Part shown: positions 1 to 5,040 of the stretch, piece after piece
How positions within the stretch are numbered: position 1 is the stretch's first letter
Layout: every line of letters starts with the position of its first letter
Notes under the pieces: model-generated
Databases searched by the model: none
The model's input: the letters and a program-made list of their open reading frames with translations, nothing else
Told to the model about the DNA's origin: nothing
Assembly: GCA_020627605.1 (NCBI GenBank)
Contig: JAHDGO010000133.1
Location: forward strand, 1 to 5,961
From: Yoonia sp.
GTDB taxonomy: Bacteria; Pseudomonadota; Alphaproteobacteria; Rhodobacterales; Rhodobacteraceae
Length of the DNA stretch: 5,961 bases
Direction of reading: 5' to 3'
Made by a program: the position numbers and the translations under genes

Positions 1-2
1 AC

Positions 3-200
3 ACCATCCGGGCCGGTGGCGGCGTGACCGAATATTATTTCGCCGATGACACTGCCGGTGGCTTCAACTTCGGCTTCGGGGCAGAGCGTGAGGTCGCCCG
101 GAACATCGCCCTGCGCGGTGAGCTGATCCGCGATTTCATGGACAACACCTTTACCGCCGCAGTGACGACCACGCGGGTTGCGGTGCTTTATTCCTTCTGA
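3..200 (+). CDS. Outer-membrane beta-barrel protein, C-terminal fragment (5' end outside window)
   Basis: An open frame enters from the left edge and ends at TGA 198-200, giving the last 65 residues of a longer protein. The fragment alternates aromatic or hydrophobic with polar residues, as amphipathic transmembrane strands do. Three strand-like stretches are visible: around TEYYF, around FNFGFGAEREV with NIALRGELIRDF, and the closing TRVAVLYSF. The terminal phenylalanine preceded by alternating hydrophobic residues is the usual C-terminal signal that BAM recognises in outer-membrane beta-barrels. This resembles the small OmpA-like/OMP_b-brl barrels common in Rhodobacteraceae, but the fragment is too short to name a family or ligand. 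The last 13 bases overlap the convergent MFS gene. No terminator hairpin with a T-tract is visible after the stop. Confidence 0.75.
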   Translation, partial: TIRAGGGVTEYYFADDTAGGFNFGFGAEREVARNIALRGELIRDFMDNTFTAAVTTTRVAVLYSF

Positions 201-1441
201 TCGGTGGTCTGATCGCCGTTACTTTCCCGCGACCGCCCCAGCAGACGCCCAATGCCAAAGCTGGTGCGCGGGGCATAGATGTAGCGCGTGCGCGCGTCTG
301 GTGCGCTGCGCACACGCATCCGGCTGAGGCCGAAAACCACAAGCGCCACATGACCCGCCGAGATGAAATAGAACAACGCCGCCGGGCCAAACGACCCGAT
401 CAGGGCAGAGGTCGTATAGGGCGCGGCAATCGCGCCAAGGGCATAGAAAAACATCAGCGCCGCTGACAGCTCTACCCGCTGGTCCTCTGTCGCAAAGTCA
501 TGGGCGTGTGCAGCGGCCACCGAATAGACCGGAAAGGTGGTCAGGCCAAAGAAAGCAGCGGCGAGCATCACGCTCATGGTGCCAAAGGTTGCTGTGGCCA
601 CAGTCAGCGTGCAGGCGACAATGGCCGCGACTGACAGCCAGATCATCACCCAGCGGCGTTCGTATTTGTCGGCGAGCCAGCCGATTGGATATTGCGCGAT
701 GGCCCCGCCAGCGACGTAGGCCGCCAGAAATGTACCAATCTGATTTGCGCTCAACCCAACCTCTTGGCCGTAAAGCGGGCCGACCATCCGGAATGACGCG
801 CCTGATATGGCCGAGACGATGACGGCAGCCACCCCCATCGGGGAACAGGCCCAGGCAAGACCGGGGCGCAGACGCGTTGTTTGCGGCGTGGGCGGTTGCG
901 GCACCCGTGTCAGGGCCAGCGGCAACAGCGAGGCGCAACACAGGATCGTCAGGAAATTATAGGCAATATAGGTTTCCAGATCGGCTAGAAAGCCAATCAT
1001 CAACTGCGCCACCAGTGACGCCCCGATATCGGCCAAACGGTAGCTGCTGGTCGCGCGGGCACGGGTTTCATTGGTGACCTTCGCCTGCAACCAGGCCTCG
1101 ATCACCGTATAGCAGCCCGCAATGCAGATGCCCGACGCGACACGGCACAGTGCCCAGAACCACGGCTCTGCCATGATCACATGGGCGGCCAGCCCGATGG
1201 CCCCCATGGCCGTGCAGGTGGCAAAGGCACGGCTGTGGCCAACGCTGCCCATCAGACGCGGCACCCACCAGCAGCCGATGAAAAATCCAAAGAAATGCGC
1301 CGATCCCAGAAAGCCCACTTCCGACACGGAAAAGCCCGCATCAAGCCCCGCCAACGCATCCAATGGGCCGACACCGCCAGAGGAAAGCTGCAAAAGAATG
1401 ACCGACAAAAACAGGGCGGCAAAGGAAATGAGCATACGCAT
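188..1441 (-). CDS. MFS transporter, YcaD-like (UMF2-type)
   Basis: This encodes a 417-residue inner-membrane protein of the major facilitator superfamily with about 12 hydrophobic segments, split by a polar proline-rich loop near residues 180-195. The conserved loop motif appears as GWLADKYERR (254-263). Resemblance to E. coli YcaD, recalled from memory, covers the RVASGI-type segment (100-105) with a Glu in TVIEAW (112-117), and the YPIGWLADK segment (251-259). YcaD-type carriers have no firmly known substrate, so none is assigned. A charged cytoplasmic tail of about 45 residues follows the last membrane segment. The start is ATG at 1441; a second ATG two codons in is equally possible because neither has a clear Shine-Dalgarno sequence. 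It is divergent from the aldo/keto reductase and tail-overlaps the outer-membrane gene by 13 bp. There is no sign that it belongs to the carnitine operon. Confidence 0.9.
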   Translation of the reverse strand: MRMLISFAALFLSVILLQLSSGGVGPLDALAGLDAGFSVSEVGFLGSAHFFGFFIGCWWVPRLMGSVGHSRAFATCTAMGAIGLAAHVIMAEPWFWALCRVASGICIAGCYTVIEAWLQAKVTNETRARATSSYRLADIGASLVAQLMIGFLADLETYIAYNFLTILCCASLLPLALTRVPQPPTPQTTRLRPGLAWACSPMGVAAVIVSAISGASFRMVGPLYGQEVGLSANQIGTFLAAYVAGGAIAQYPIGWLADKYERRWVMIWLSVAAIVACTLTVATATFGTMSVMLAAAFFGLTTFPVYSVAAAHAHDFATEDQRVELSAALMFFYALGAIAAPYTTSALIGSFGPAALFYFISAGHVALVVFGLSRMRVRSAPDARTRYIYAPRTSFGIGRLLGRSRESNGDQTTDQKE

Positions 1442-1570
1442 GGTGGTAGCTATGCGCTTGTTGGTAGGCCGAGTCTAGGTCTTATTCGACGCCCAATGTC
1501 GGGAATGGCCACTTGCCCTTCCGATCCGGCGCATTAGGGTCTGACGCCAACGCGACAGAAGGTTCCCGAC
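1442..1570. promoter_or_regulatory. Divergent intergenic region between MFS and aldo/keto reductase genes
   Basis: This 129-bp spacer must carry the promoters of both divergent genes. I find no convincing -35/-10 pair on either strand; the candidates match the sigma-70 consensus only weakly. The clear signals are the ribosome binding site of the reductase and a perfect 10-bp inverted repeat, listed separately. Confidence 0.5.
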
Positions 1571-1572
1571 AT
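1496..1572. repeat. Perfect 10-bp inverted repeat, right arm reaching into a start codon
   Basis: The arm ATGTCGGGAA (1496-1505) is the exact reverse complement of TTCCCGACAT (1563-1572). The arms are 57 bp apart. The right arm fills the gap between the Shine-Dalgarno sequence and the first two bases of the aldo/keto reductase ATG. If transcription starts upstream of 1496, the mRNA could fold the start codon into a stem. Alternatively the arms could be paired protein-binding sites. Chance occurrence is possible. Confidence 0.45.
1557..1562 (+). promoter_or_regulatory. Ribosome binding site of the aldo/keto reductase
   Basis: AGAAGG lies 8 bases before the ATG at 1571 and fixes this start. 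The protein begins directly with the family's usual N-terminus (MQKLPLGRS). Confidence 0.75.
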
Positions 1573-2614
1573 GCAGAAACTCCCCCTCGGCCGCAGCGAC
1601 ATCATGGTCAGCGCCTGGTGCCTTGGCACCATGACCTTTGGCAATCAGACGCCGCAGGATGATGCTCACGCCCAGATCGACATGGCGCTGGATGCCGGCA
1701 TCAACTTTCTGGACACCGCAGAGATGTATCCGGTCAATCCCGTCAAGGCAGAGACCGTTGGCCGGTCAGAGGAGATTGTCGGCAACTGGATCGCCAGTTC
1801 CGGGCGGCGGGACGAGGTTGTCGTCGCCACCAAGGTGTCCGGCGACAACCCCGGCTGGGTACGTGACGGCAAGGGCTATGATGGCGACGTCATCCGCGAA
1901 GCTGTCGATGGCTCGCTCAAACGCCTGCAGACCGATGTGATCGACCTCTATCAGATGCACTGGCCCATGCGCGGGTCCTACATGTTCCGCCAGAACTGGA
2001 CCTATGACCCCTCTGGCCAAAACCGCCAGCAGACCATGGACCACATGATGGACGTGCTGGAGGCGCTGGGCGAGGCGGTGAAGGCCGGCAAAATCCGCGC
2101 CATTGGCATGTCGAACGAAAGCGCGTGGGGCATGACGAAATGGATTGATCAGGCAGAGGCCGCAGGCCTGCCGCGTATGGCCTCGGTGCAGAACGAGTAT
2201 TCGCTGCTTTGCCGTCTTTACGACACTGACATGGCCGAAATGGCGGTGAACGAAGACGTGACGCTGTTATCGTTTTCACCACTCGCCTGCGGCGTGCTGA
2301 CAGGCAAGTATCAGGACGGAAAAATCCCCGAAGGCAGCCGTCGTTCAATCGGGCCGGAGCTGGGCGGGCGGGTGACGGAACGGCTCTGGCCCGCCGCGCA
2401 GGCCTACCTTGATCTGGCGGCGGATCACGGCCTTGACCCAGTGCATATGGCCCTTGCATGGCAAAACACCCGGCCATTCCCCGTCTCTGCGATCTTCGGG
2501 GCGACGACCACCGATCAGTTGGCCCATATCATTGCAGGCAAGGATGTGAAACTTTCGGAAGAGGTCATCGCTGCCATTGATCAGGTCCACCGGGCGCACC
2601 CGATGCCTTACTAG
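1571..2614 (+). CDS. NADP(H)-dependent aldo/keto reductase, Tas-like
   Basis: This 347-residue cytosolic TIM-barrel oxidoreductase probably reduces aldehydes or ketones with NADPH; its physiological substrate is unknown. The catalytic tetrad of aldo/keto reductases is intact: Asp48 in FLDTAEMYP, Tyr53, Lys88 in VATKVSG and His130 in YQMHWP. Other family signatures are GMSNE (179-183), QNEYSLL (207-213) and the C-terminal cofactor-binding segment FGATTTDQL (309-317). Length and sequence follow E. coli Tas (about 346 residues), including the shared LGTMTFG, DAHAQ and AEMYPV elements. Tas is known for a prototrophy-restoring suppressor phenotype and not for a defined reaction, so only the family is assigned. 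It appears to be transcribed alone, since it is divergent from the MFS gene and stops 7 bp before the convergent acetyltransferase. Confidence 0.93.
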   Translation: MQKLPLGRSDIMVSAWCLGTMTFGNQTPQDDAHAQIDMALDAGINFLDTAEMYPVNPVKAETVGRSEEIVGNWIASSGRRDEVVVATKVSGDNPGWVRDGKGYDGDVIREAVDGSLKRLQTDVIDLYQMHWPMRGSYMFRQNWTYDPSGQNRQQTMDHMMDVLEALGEAVKAGKIRAIGMSNESAWGMTKWIDQAEAAGLPRMASVQNEYSLLCRLYDTDMAEMAVNEDVTLLSFSPLACGVLTGKYQDGKIPEGSRRSIGPELGGRVTERLWPAAQAYLDLAADHGLDPVHMALAWQNTRPFPVSAIFGATTTDQLAHIIAGKDVKLSEEVIAAIDQVHRAHPMPY

Positions 2615-2621
2615 GGGGCGT

Positions 2622-3065
2622 TCACAGCGCCACCTCAAACCTTGCGCCGCGCGGGCCGGTCATCTCTTCCAGCCCCATGGCGCGGTAGGCGGCGGCCGCA
2701 CCGGGGTTGACCGGTGATGTCCCAATGACAAGGCGGCAGGCATTGACCCTTTTGGCCTGTTCGCGGGCGGCCGTGATCAACGCCTTGCCGATGCCGTGCC
2801 CGCGCAGTGGTTCTTTGACAAAAAGATGGGCGATATCCAGCTGCGGGCCGGTGTGCATCGGGCGCCAGTGCGGCTCCAGCGCGGCATAGCCCGCCACAGC
2901 CCCGTTCTTGCGCGCAATGAGTCCCACAAGCGGGCCGTCGATGAACTGGGCCTGTGTGTCGCTGAGCCCCATCAGACAAGCATCGCCGTGGAAGGCGCAG
3001 AGCTTGCGGATCATCTGCAACAAGGCAGGAATATCCTTGGGGGTTACGGGTGAGATGTCGGTCAT
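2622..3065 (-). CDS. GNAT-family N-acetyltransferase
   Basis: This 147-residue cytosolic protein has the GNAT fold signatures. A beta-strand core LDIAHLFVKEPLRG (77-89) leads into the acetyl-CoA pyrophosphate-binding loop RGHGIG (88-93). A C-terminal motif NPGAAAAYRAMGLEE (120-134) contains Tyr127, at the position of the usual general acid. It transfers an acetyl group from acetyl-CoA to an amine on a small molecule or protein, and the acceptor cannot be told from sequence. The chosen start is ATG at 3065, because AAGGA (plus-strand 3074-3078) sits 8 bases upstream on the minus strand. A TTG further upstream at 3095 would add ten residues unlike the family. The Shine-Dalgarno sequence lies inside a perfect 9-bp stem, so translation may be structure-controlled. 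It is divergent from the carnitine operon and convergent with the reductase. Confidence 0.88.
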   Translation of the reverse strand: MTDISPVTPKDIPALLQMIRKLCAFHGDACLMGLSDTQAQFIDGPLVGLIARKNGAVAGYAALEPHWRPMHTGPQLDIAHLFVKEPLRGHGIGKALITAAREQAKRVNACRLVIGTSPVNPGAAAAYRAMGLEEMTGPRGARFEVAL

Positions 3066-3072
3066 TGGTCTT

Positions 3073-3099
3073 GTCCTTGCGTTTACGGCCCGCAAGGAC
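3073..3099 (-). promoter_or_regulatory. 9-bp perfect hairpin enclosing the acetyltransferase Shine-Dalgarno sequence
   Basis: GTCCTTGCG (3073-3081) and CGCAAGGAC (3091-3099) are exact reverse complements around a 9-base loop. In the minus-strand transcript the 3' arm carries AAGGA, the ribosome binding site of the GNAT gene, so the folded form would hide it. The palindrome could instead be a DNA operator covering both divergent genes. Confidence 0.5.
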
Positions 3100-3127
3100 T
3101 GACATCATCATGCACACCCTTGCGGGC
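3088..3127. repeat. 10-bp perfect inverted repeat sharing an arm with the Shine-Dalgarno hairpin
   Basis: GCCCGCAAGG (3088-3097) is the exact reverse complement of CCTTGCGGGC (3118-3127), with 20 bases between them. The left arm overlaps the arm CGCAAGGAC of the neighbouring hairpin, so the two stems cannot form together in one RNA. In the minus-strand transcript this stem forms first and would leave the GNAT ribosome binding site free. Confidence 0.5.
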
Positions 3128-3181
3128 GGCTGGTGTCAGAATATCAGAAAGAGGCCAGCCGCCACGATATGGCGCTGGTAA
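3110..3181 (+). CDS. Possible 23-residue leader peptide ORF
   Basis: ATG at 3110 opens a 23-codon frame ending at TAA 3179-3181. AAGGA at 3094-3098 lies 11 bases upstream, which is a slightly long but usable spacing. The peptide begins MHTLAGGW and ends in IWRW, so it has three tryptophans. The ORF is overlaid on the inverted repeats at 3088-3178, which is the layout seen in translation-coupled leaders. Translation is unproven. A short ORF of this size can arise by chance, and no family is recognised. Confidence 0.2.
   Translation: MHTLAGGWCQNIRKRPAATIWRW
3125..3163. repeat. 9-bp perfect inverted repeat (GC-rich stem-loop)
   Basis: GGCGGCTGG (3125-3133) and CCAGCCGCC (3155-3163) are exact reverse complements with a 21-base, A-rich loop. 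No T-tract follows on either strand, so a classical intrinsic terminator is not supported. The left arm overlaps the preceding repeat by three bases. Confidence 0.5.
3155..3178. repeat. Alternative short hairpin with one bulged base
   Basis: CCAGCCGCCA (3155-3164) can pair with TGGCGCTGG (3170-3178) around a 5-base loop if one C is bulged. It competes with the 3125-3163 stem for the same arm, and extends the chain of mutually exclusive pairings. Confidence 0.35.
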
Positions 3182-3248
3182 AATAGACGGTTGTGGCTGG
3201 CGTCGCTCTGGTCATGGGCGTGATGTGGCAGGGACTGGCCCCATCTGT

Positions 3249-3287
3249 CAAGAATTCTGTCTTGTGTGGTCTTGGGTTTTGGGCAAG
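3249..3287. promoter_or_regulatory. Candidate operator half-sites upstream of the carnitine operon
   Basis: Two short dyads lie close together. CAAGA (3249-3253) pairs with TCTTG (3260-3264), and an 8-bp palindrome AGAATTCT (3251-3258) sits inside this dyad. CTTG (3271-3274) pairs with CAAG (3284-3287), giving a T-N11-A arrangement as in LysR-type regulator boxes. The position 40-75 bp before the BKACE start suits regulation. No regulator gene is in the window, and dyads this short occur by chance. Confidence 0.25.
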
Positions 3288-3310
3288 GGTCGCGCAAAAC
3301 GGGCCGCCAA

Positions 3311-3317
3311 GGGAGGA
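3311..3317 (+). promoter_or_regulatory. Ribosome binding site of the BKACE gene
   Basis: GGGAGGA lies 6 bases before ATG 3324. This strong match decides the start against the 68-codon open extension upstream and the ATG at 3336. Confidence 0.85.
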
Positions 3318-3323
3318 TGCGCT

Positions 3324-4238
3324 ATGCCGTTGGACATGAACCGCGAGGTTTTCATCACCTGTGCCGTGACTGGGTCAGGGTCGACACAGGATCGCAGCCC
3401 GCATGTGCCCCGCTCCCCCCAGCAGATTGCCGACAGTGCGATTGACGCGGCCAAGGCAGGGGCGGCCATCGTCCATTGCCACGTGCGCGACCCTGACACC
3501 GGCGTGCCATCCCGCGATCTGGCGCTTTACCGCGAAGTGACAGAACGTATTCGCGACGCCGAGGTTGACGTGGTGCTGAACCTGACCGCTGGCATGGGCG
3601 GCGATATGGTCTTCGGCGGCACCGAAACCCCGCTGCCGACGGTTGCTGGCACGGACATGGTCGGTGCGACAGAACGGGTGGCCCATGTCGCCGACTGCCT
3701 GCCAGAGATTTGCACGCTTGACTGTGGCACCATGAACTTTGCCGAGGCTGACTACGTCATGACCAACACGCCGGGCATGCTGCAGGCCATGGGGCGCATG
3801 ATGACCGACCTTGGCGTCAAGCCAGAGATCGAGGCGTTTGACACCGGCCACCTCTGGTATGCCAAGCAACTGGTCAAGGATGGCATTCTGGACAGCCCCG
3901 CGCTGGTGCAGCTTTGCATGGGCGTTCCCTGGGGCGCGCCGGATGACCTGAACACCTTCATGGCGATGGTCAATAATGTGCCAGACGACTGGACGTTTTC
4001 GGCCTTCGGGTTGGGCCGGTCGCAGATGCCTTATGTTGCCGCGGCCGTGCTGGCAGGGGGCAATGTGCGCGTCGGGTTGGAAGATAACCTGATGCTCGAC
4101 AAGGGCGTGCTGGCCACCAATGCCCAGCTTGTCGAAAGGGCGGTGGGGATCATCGAAAACCTCGGCGCGCGCGTCATTGGCCCGGAAGAGGTGCGCACCA
4201 AACTTGGCCTGACCAAACGCACCCCGGCCGCCGCATGA
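3324..4238 (+). CDS. BKACE beta-keto acid cleavage enzyme, probable 3-dehydrocarnitine:acetyl-CoA type
   Basis: This 304-residue cytosolic enzyme belongs to the BKACE family (formerly DUF849, PF05853). Family members are zinc-dependent and exchange a beta-keto acid with acetyl-CoA to give acetoacetate plus a new acyl-CoA. Visible signatures are ITCAVTG (11-17), the zinc-binding histidines in VHCHVRDPDTG (His51, His53), NLTAG near 86-90, FDTGH (172-176) and VRVGLEDN (248-255) with the third likely zinc ligand Glu253. Length is typical. Substrate is inferred from context: L-carnitine dehydrogenase lies three genes downstream in the same operon, so the likely substrate is 3-dehydrocarnitine, giving betainyl-CoA, as for Pseudomonas CdhC. 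The family alone would also allow 3-keto-5-aminohexanoate or other beta-keto acids. Its stop overlaps the lipocalin start (ATGA). Confidence 0.92.
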   Translation: MPLDMNREVFITCAVTGSGSTQDRSPHVPRSPQQIADSAIDAAKAGAAIVHCHVRDPDTGVPSRDLALYREVTERIRDAEVDVVLNLTAGMGGDMVFGGTETPLPTVAGTDMVGATERVAHVADCLPEICTLDCGTMNFAEADYVMTNTPGMLQAMGRMMTDLGVKPEIEAFDTGHLWYAKQLVKDGILDSPALVQLCMGVPWGAPDDLNTFMAMVNNVPDDWTFSAFGLGRSQMPYVAAAVLAGGNVRVGLEDNLMLDKGVLATNAQLVERAVGIIENLGARVIGPEEVRTKLGLTKRTPAAA

Positions 4239-4768
4239 GGGCGCTGGCTCTCCTTCTTTTGCTGGCTGGCTGCGCCACACAGGACAGTGGCGGGCTGTTT
4301 TCCGTCTATCGCGACACGGATGTGCCGATCTCGTCCAAAGCGGTTTTTGAACCTGACCGCTATCTGGGGACCTGGTACGAGGTCGCGCGCTACCCCGTGC
4401 CGTTCGAGGCTGGCTGCGTCGGTGTCACCGCCACCTATGGGCTGCGCGCGGATGGGCTGATTTCTGTCCTGAACATCTGCCGCAATCCCGATGGCAGCGA
4501 AAAATCGCGGATCGAAGGCACGGCAGAGGTGGTCGGACCGGGACGGCTGAAGGTACGCTTTCCCTCGGTACCTTTTGTGGCGGCGGACTACTGGGTGCTT
4601 TGGACCGACAGCGACTATCGCACGGCCGTCGTGGGTGCGCCCAACGGACGCTCTGGCTGGATTTTGAACCGCGAACCGACCATCCGGGCGGACCGGCTGA
4701 ACGCCGCGCGTGATATACTGGAATTCAACGGCTATGATCTCAGCCGACTAATGGAGGTGCCGCAATGA
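4235..4768 (+). CDS. Blc-like lipocalin, predicted lipoprotein
   Basis: This 177-residue protein has a short N-terminal hydrophobic stretch ending in the lipobox LAGC (10-13), predicting lipid attachment at Cys13 and an envelope location. The lipocalin signature GTWYEVARYPVPFE (45-58, invariant Trp47) follows. A central YWVLWTDSDYRTAVVG (119-134) and the closing GWILNREP (141-148, conserved Arg146) match the Blc/apolipoprotein-D type. Cys61 and Cys82 could form a disulfide. Family members bind lipophilic ligands; E. coli Blc binds fatty acids and lysophospholipids. The ligand here is unknown. ATG 4235 overlaps the BKACE stop (ATGA) with no evident Shine-Dalgarno sequence, which suggests translational coupling. 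Its place between two carnitine enzymes points to co-expression with carnitine use, perhaps in handling long-chain acyl-carnitines or choline-type phospholipids; that role is inference. Confidence 0.9.
   Translation: MRALALLLLLAGCATQDSGGLFSVYRDTDVPISSKAVFEPDRYLGTWYEVARYPVPFEAGCVGVTATYGLRADGLISVLNICRNPDGSEKSRIEGTAEVVGPGRLKVRFPSVPFVAADYWVLWTDSDYRTAVVGAPNGRSGWILNREPTIRADRLNAARDILEFNGYDLSRLMEVPQ
4753..4757 (+). promoter_or_regulatory. Ribosome binding site of the small lipoprotein gene
   Basis: GGAGG, inside the last lipocalin codons, lies 7 bases before ATG 4765. It supports this start and argues that the short downstream ORF is truly translated. Confidence 0.8.
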
Positions 4769-5037
4769 AGCGTCTGATCTTGGGAAGCATTCTGGCGCTC
4801 GCCGCCTGTGAAGGAACCGGTGCCATCGGCGCTGTAGGCGGCGGCGGTGGTGGTGGTGGCCGGACCGAATTCATGGTCATCGGCAACCGCATGTCGTTTG
4901 AACAATGCCGTGCGCGCGGTGGTCTGATCATCCGTGACAGCAACACATCCATGGTGGCCTGTGATCCATCAGTACGGGGTGAGCCTGTGCCCGCGGATGA
5001 GTTCAACAATCCCGCCAATAACCCGACAGGCGCCTGA
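4765..5037 (+). CDS. Small glycine-rich predicted lipoprotein, function unknown
   Basis: This 90-residue protein is not one I recognise. It starts MKRLILGSILALAAC: a positive N-terminus, a hydrophobic core and a lipobox LAAC (12-15) with Cys15 as the predicted lipidated residue. A flexible linker includes eight consecutive glycines (25-32). A small domain follows (about 34-75) with MSFEQCRARGG and SMVACDP, whose Cys48 and Cys65 could form a disulfide in the periplasm. The tail is rich in Asn and Pro. The start is supported by GGAGG 7 bases upstream and by the ATGA overlap with the lipocalin stop. The next gene starts 3 bp after its stop. Operon position suggests it works with the lipocalin at the envelope, but no function is claimed. 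Confidence 0.8.
   Translation: MKRLILGSILALAACEGTGAIGAVGGGGGGGGRTEFMVIGNRMSFEQCRARGGLIIRDSNTSMVACDPSVRGEPVPADEFNNPANNPTGA
4837..4860 (+). repeat. (GGY)8 trinucleotide tract coding for octaglycine
   Basis: Eight successive GGC/GGT codons form a near-uniform trinucleotide run in the lipoprotein linker. Such tracts can gain or lose whole codons by slippage while keeping frame, so linker length may vary between strains. Confidence 0.7.
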
Positions 5038-5040
5038 CCC

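Larger units (their letters stand above)
3066..3323. promoter_or_regulatory. Structured divergent intergenic region upstream of the carnitine operon
   Basis: This 258-bp spacer separates the acetyltransferase (minus) from the BKACE gene (plus). The left half (3073-3178) is filled with overlapping perfect or near-perfect inverted repeats, listed separately. The right half (about 3180-3323) is less structured and contains two short palindromic sequences that could be operators, plus the BKACE ribosome binding site. TAAAAT at 3179-3184 resembles a -10 box but has no matching -35 box, so no promoter is placed with confidence. Confidence 0.5.

Noticed and set aside
1917..2477. 186-codon minus-strand frame opposite the aldo/keto reductase
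   Set aside because: It is very rich in Arg and Pro with no domain, and opposite a gene with an intact catalytic tetrad, so it is an antisense shadow.
2635..3117. Long minus-strand frame (160 codons) overlapping the acetyltransferase
   Set aside because: It is a shadow of the GNAT gene in another frame. The alternative frame has the intact GNAT motifs and a Shine-Dalgarno sequence.
3125..3163. Intrinsic transcription terminator
   Set aside because: The GC-rich stem is present but no T-run follows on either strand, and no gene ends here.
3120..3323. In-frame 68-codon open extension upstream of the BKACE ATG, starting at TTG 3120
   Set aside because: It lacks a ribosome binding site and BKACE resemblance, and is rich in Gly and Arg as random GC-rich DNA is. 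The strong GGGAGGA before ATG 3324 and the normal family length support the shorter start.
3193..3339. Short plus-strand frame (GTG 3193 or ATG 3214) with a hydrophobic N-terminus, overlapping the BKACE start
   Set aside because: It has no Shine-Dalgarno sequence, no recognisable family and an out-of-frame overlap with a well-supported gene. It is most likely chance.
3375..4280. 301-codon minus-strand frame opposite the BKACE gene
   Set aside because: It is the antisense shadow of a clearly recognised enzyme. It is His- and Arg-rich with no domain signature, as expected from GC-rich codon bias.
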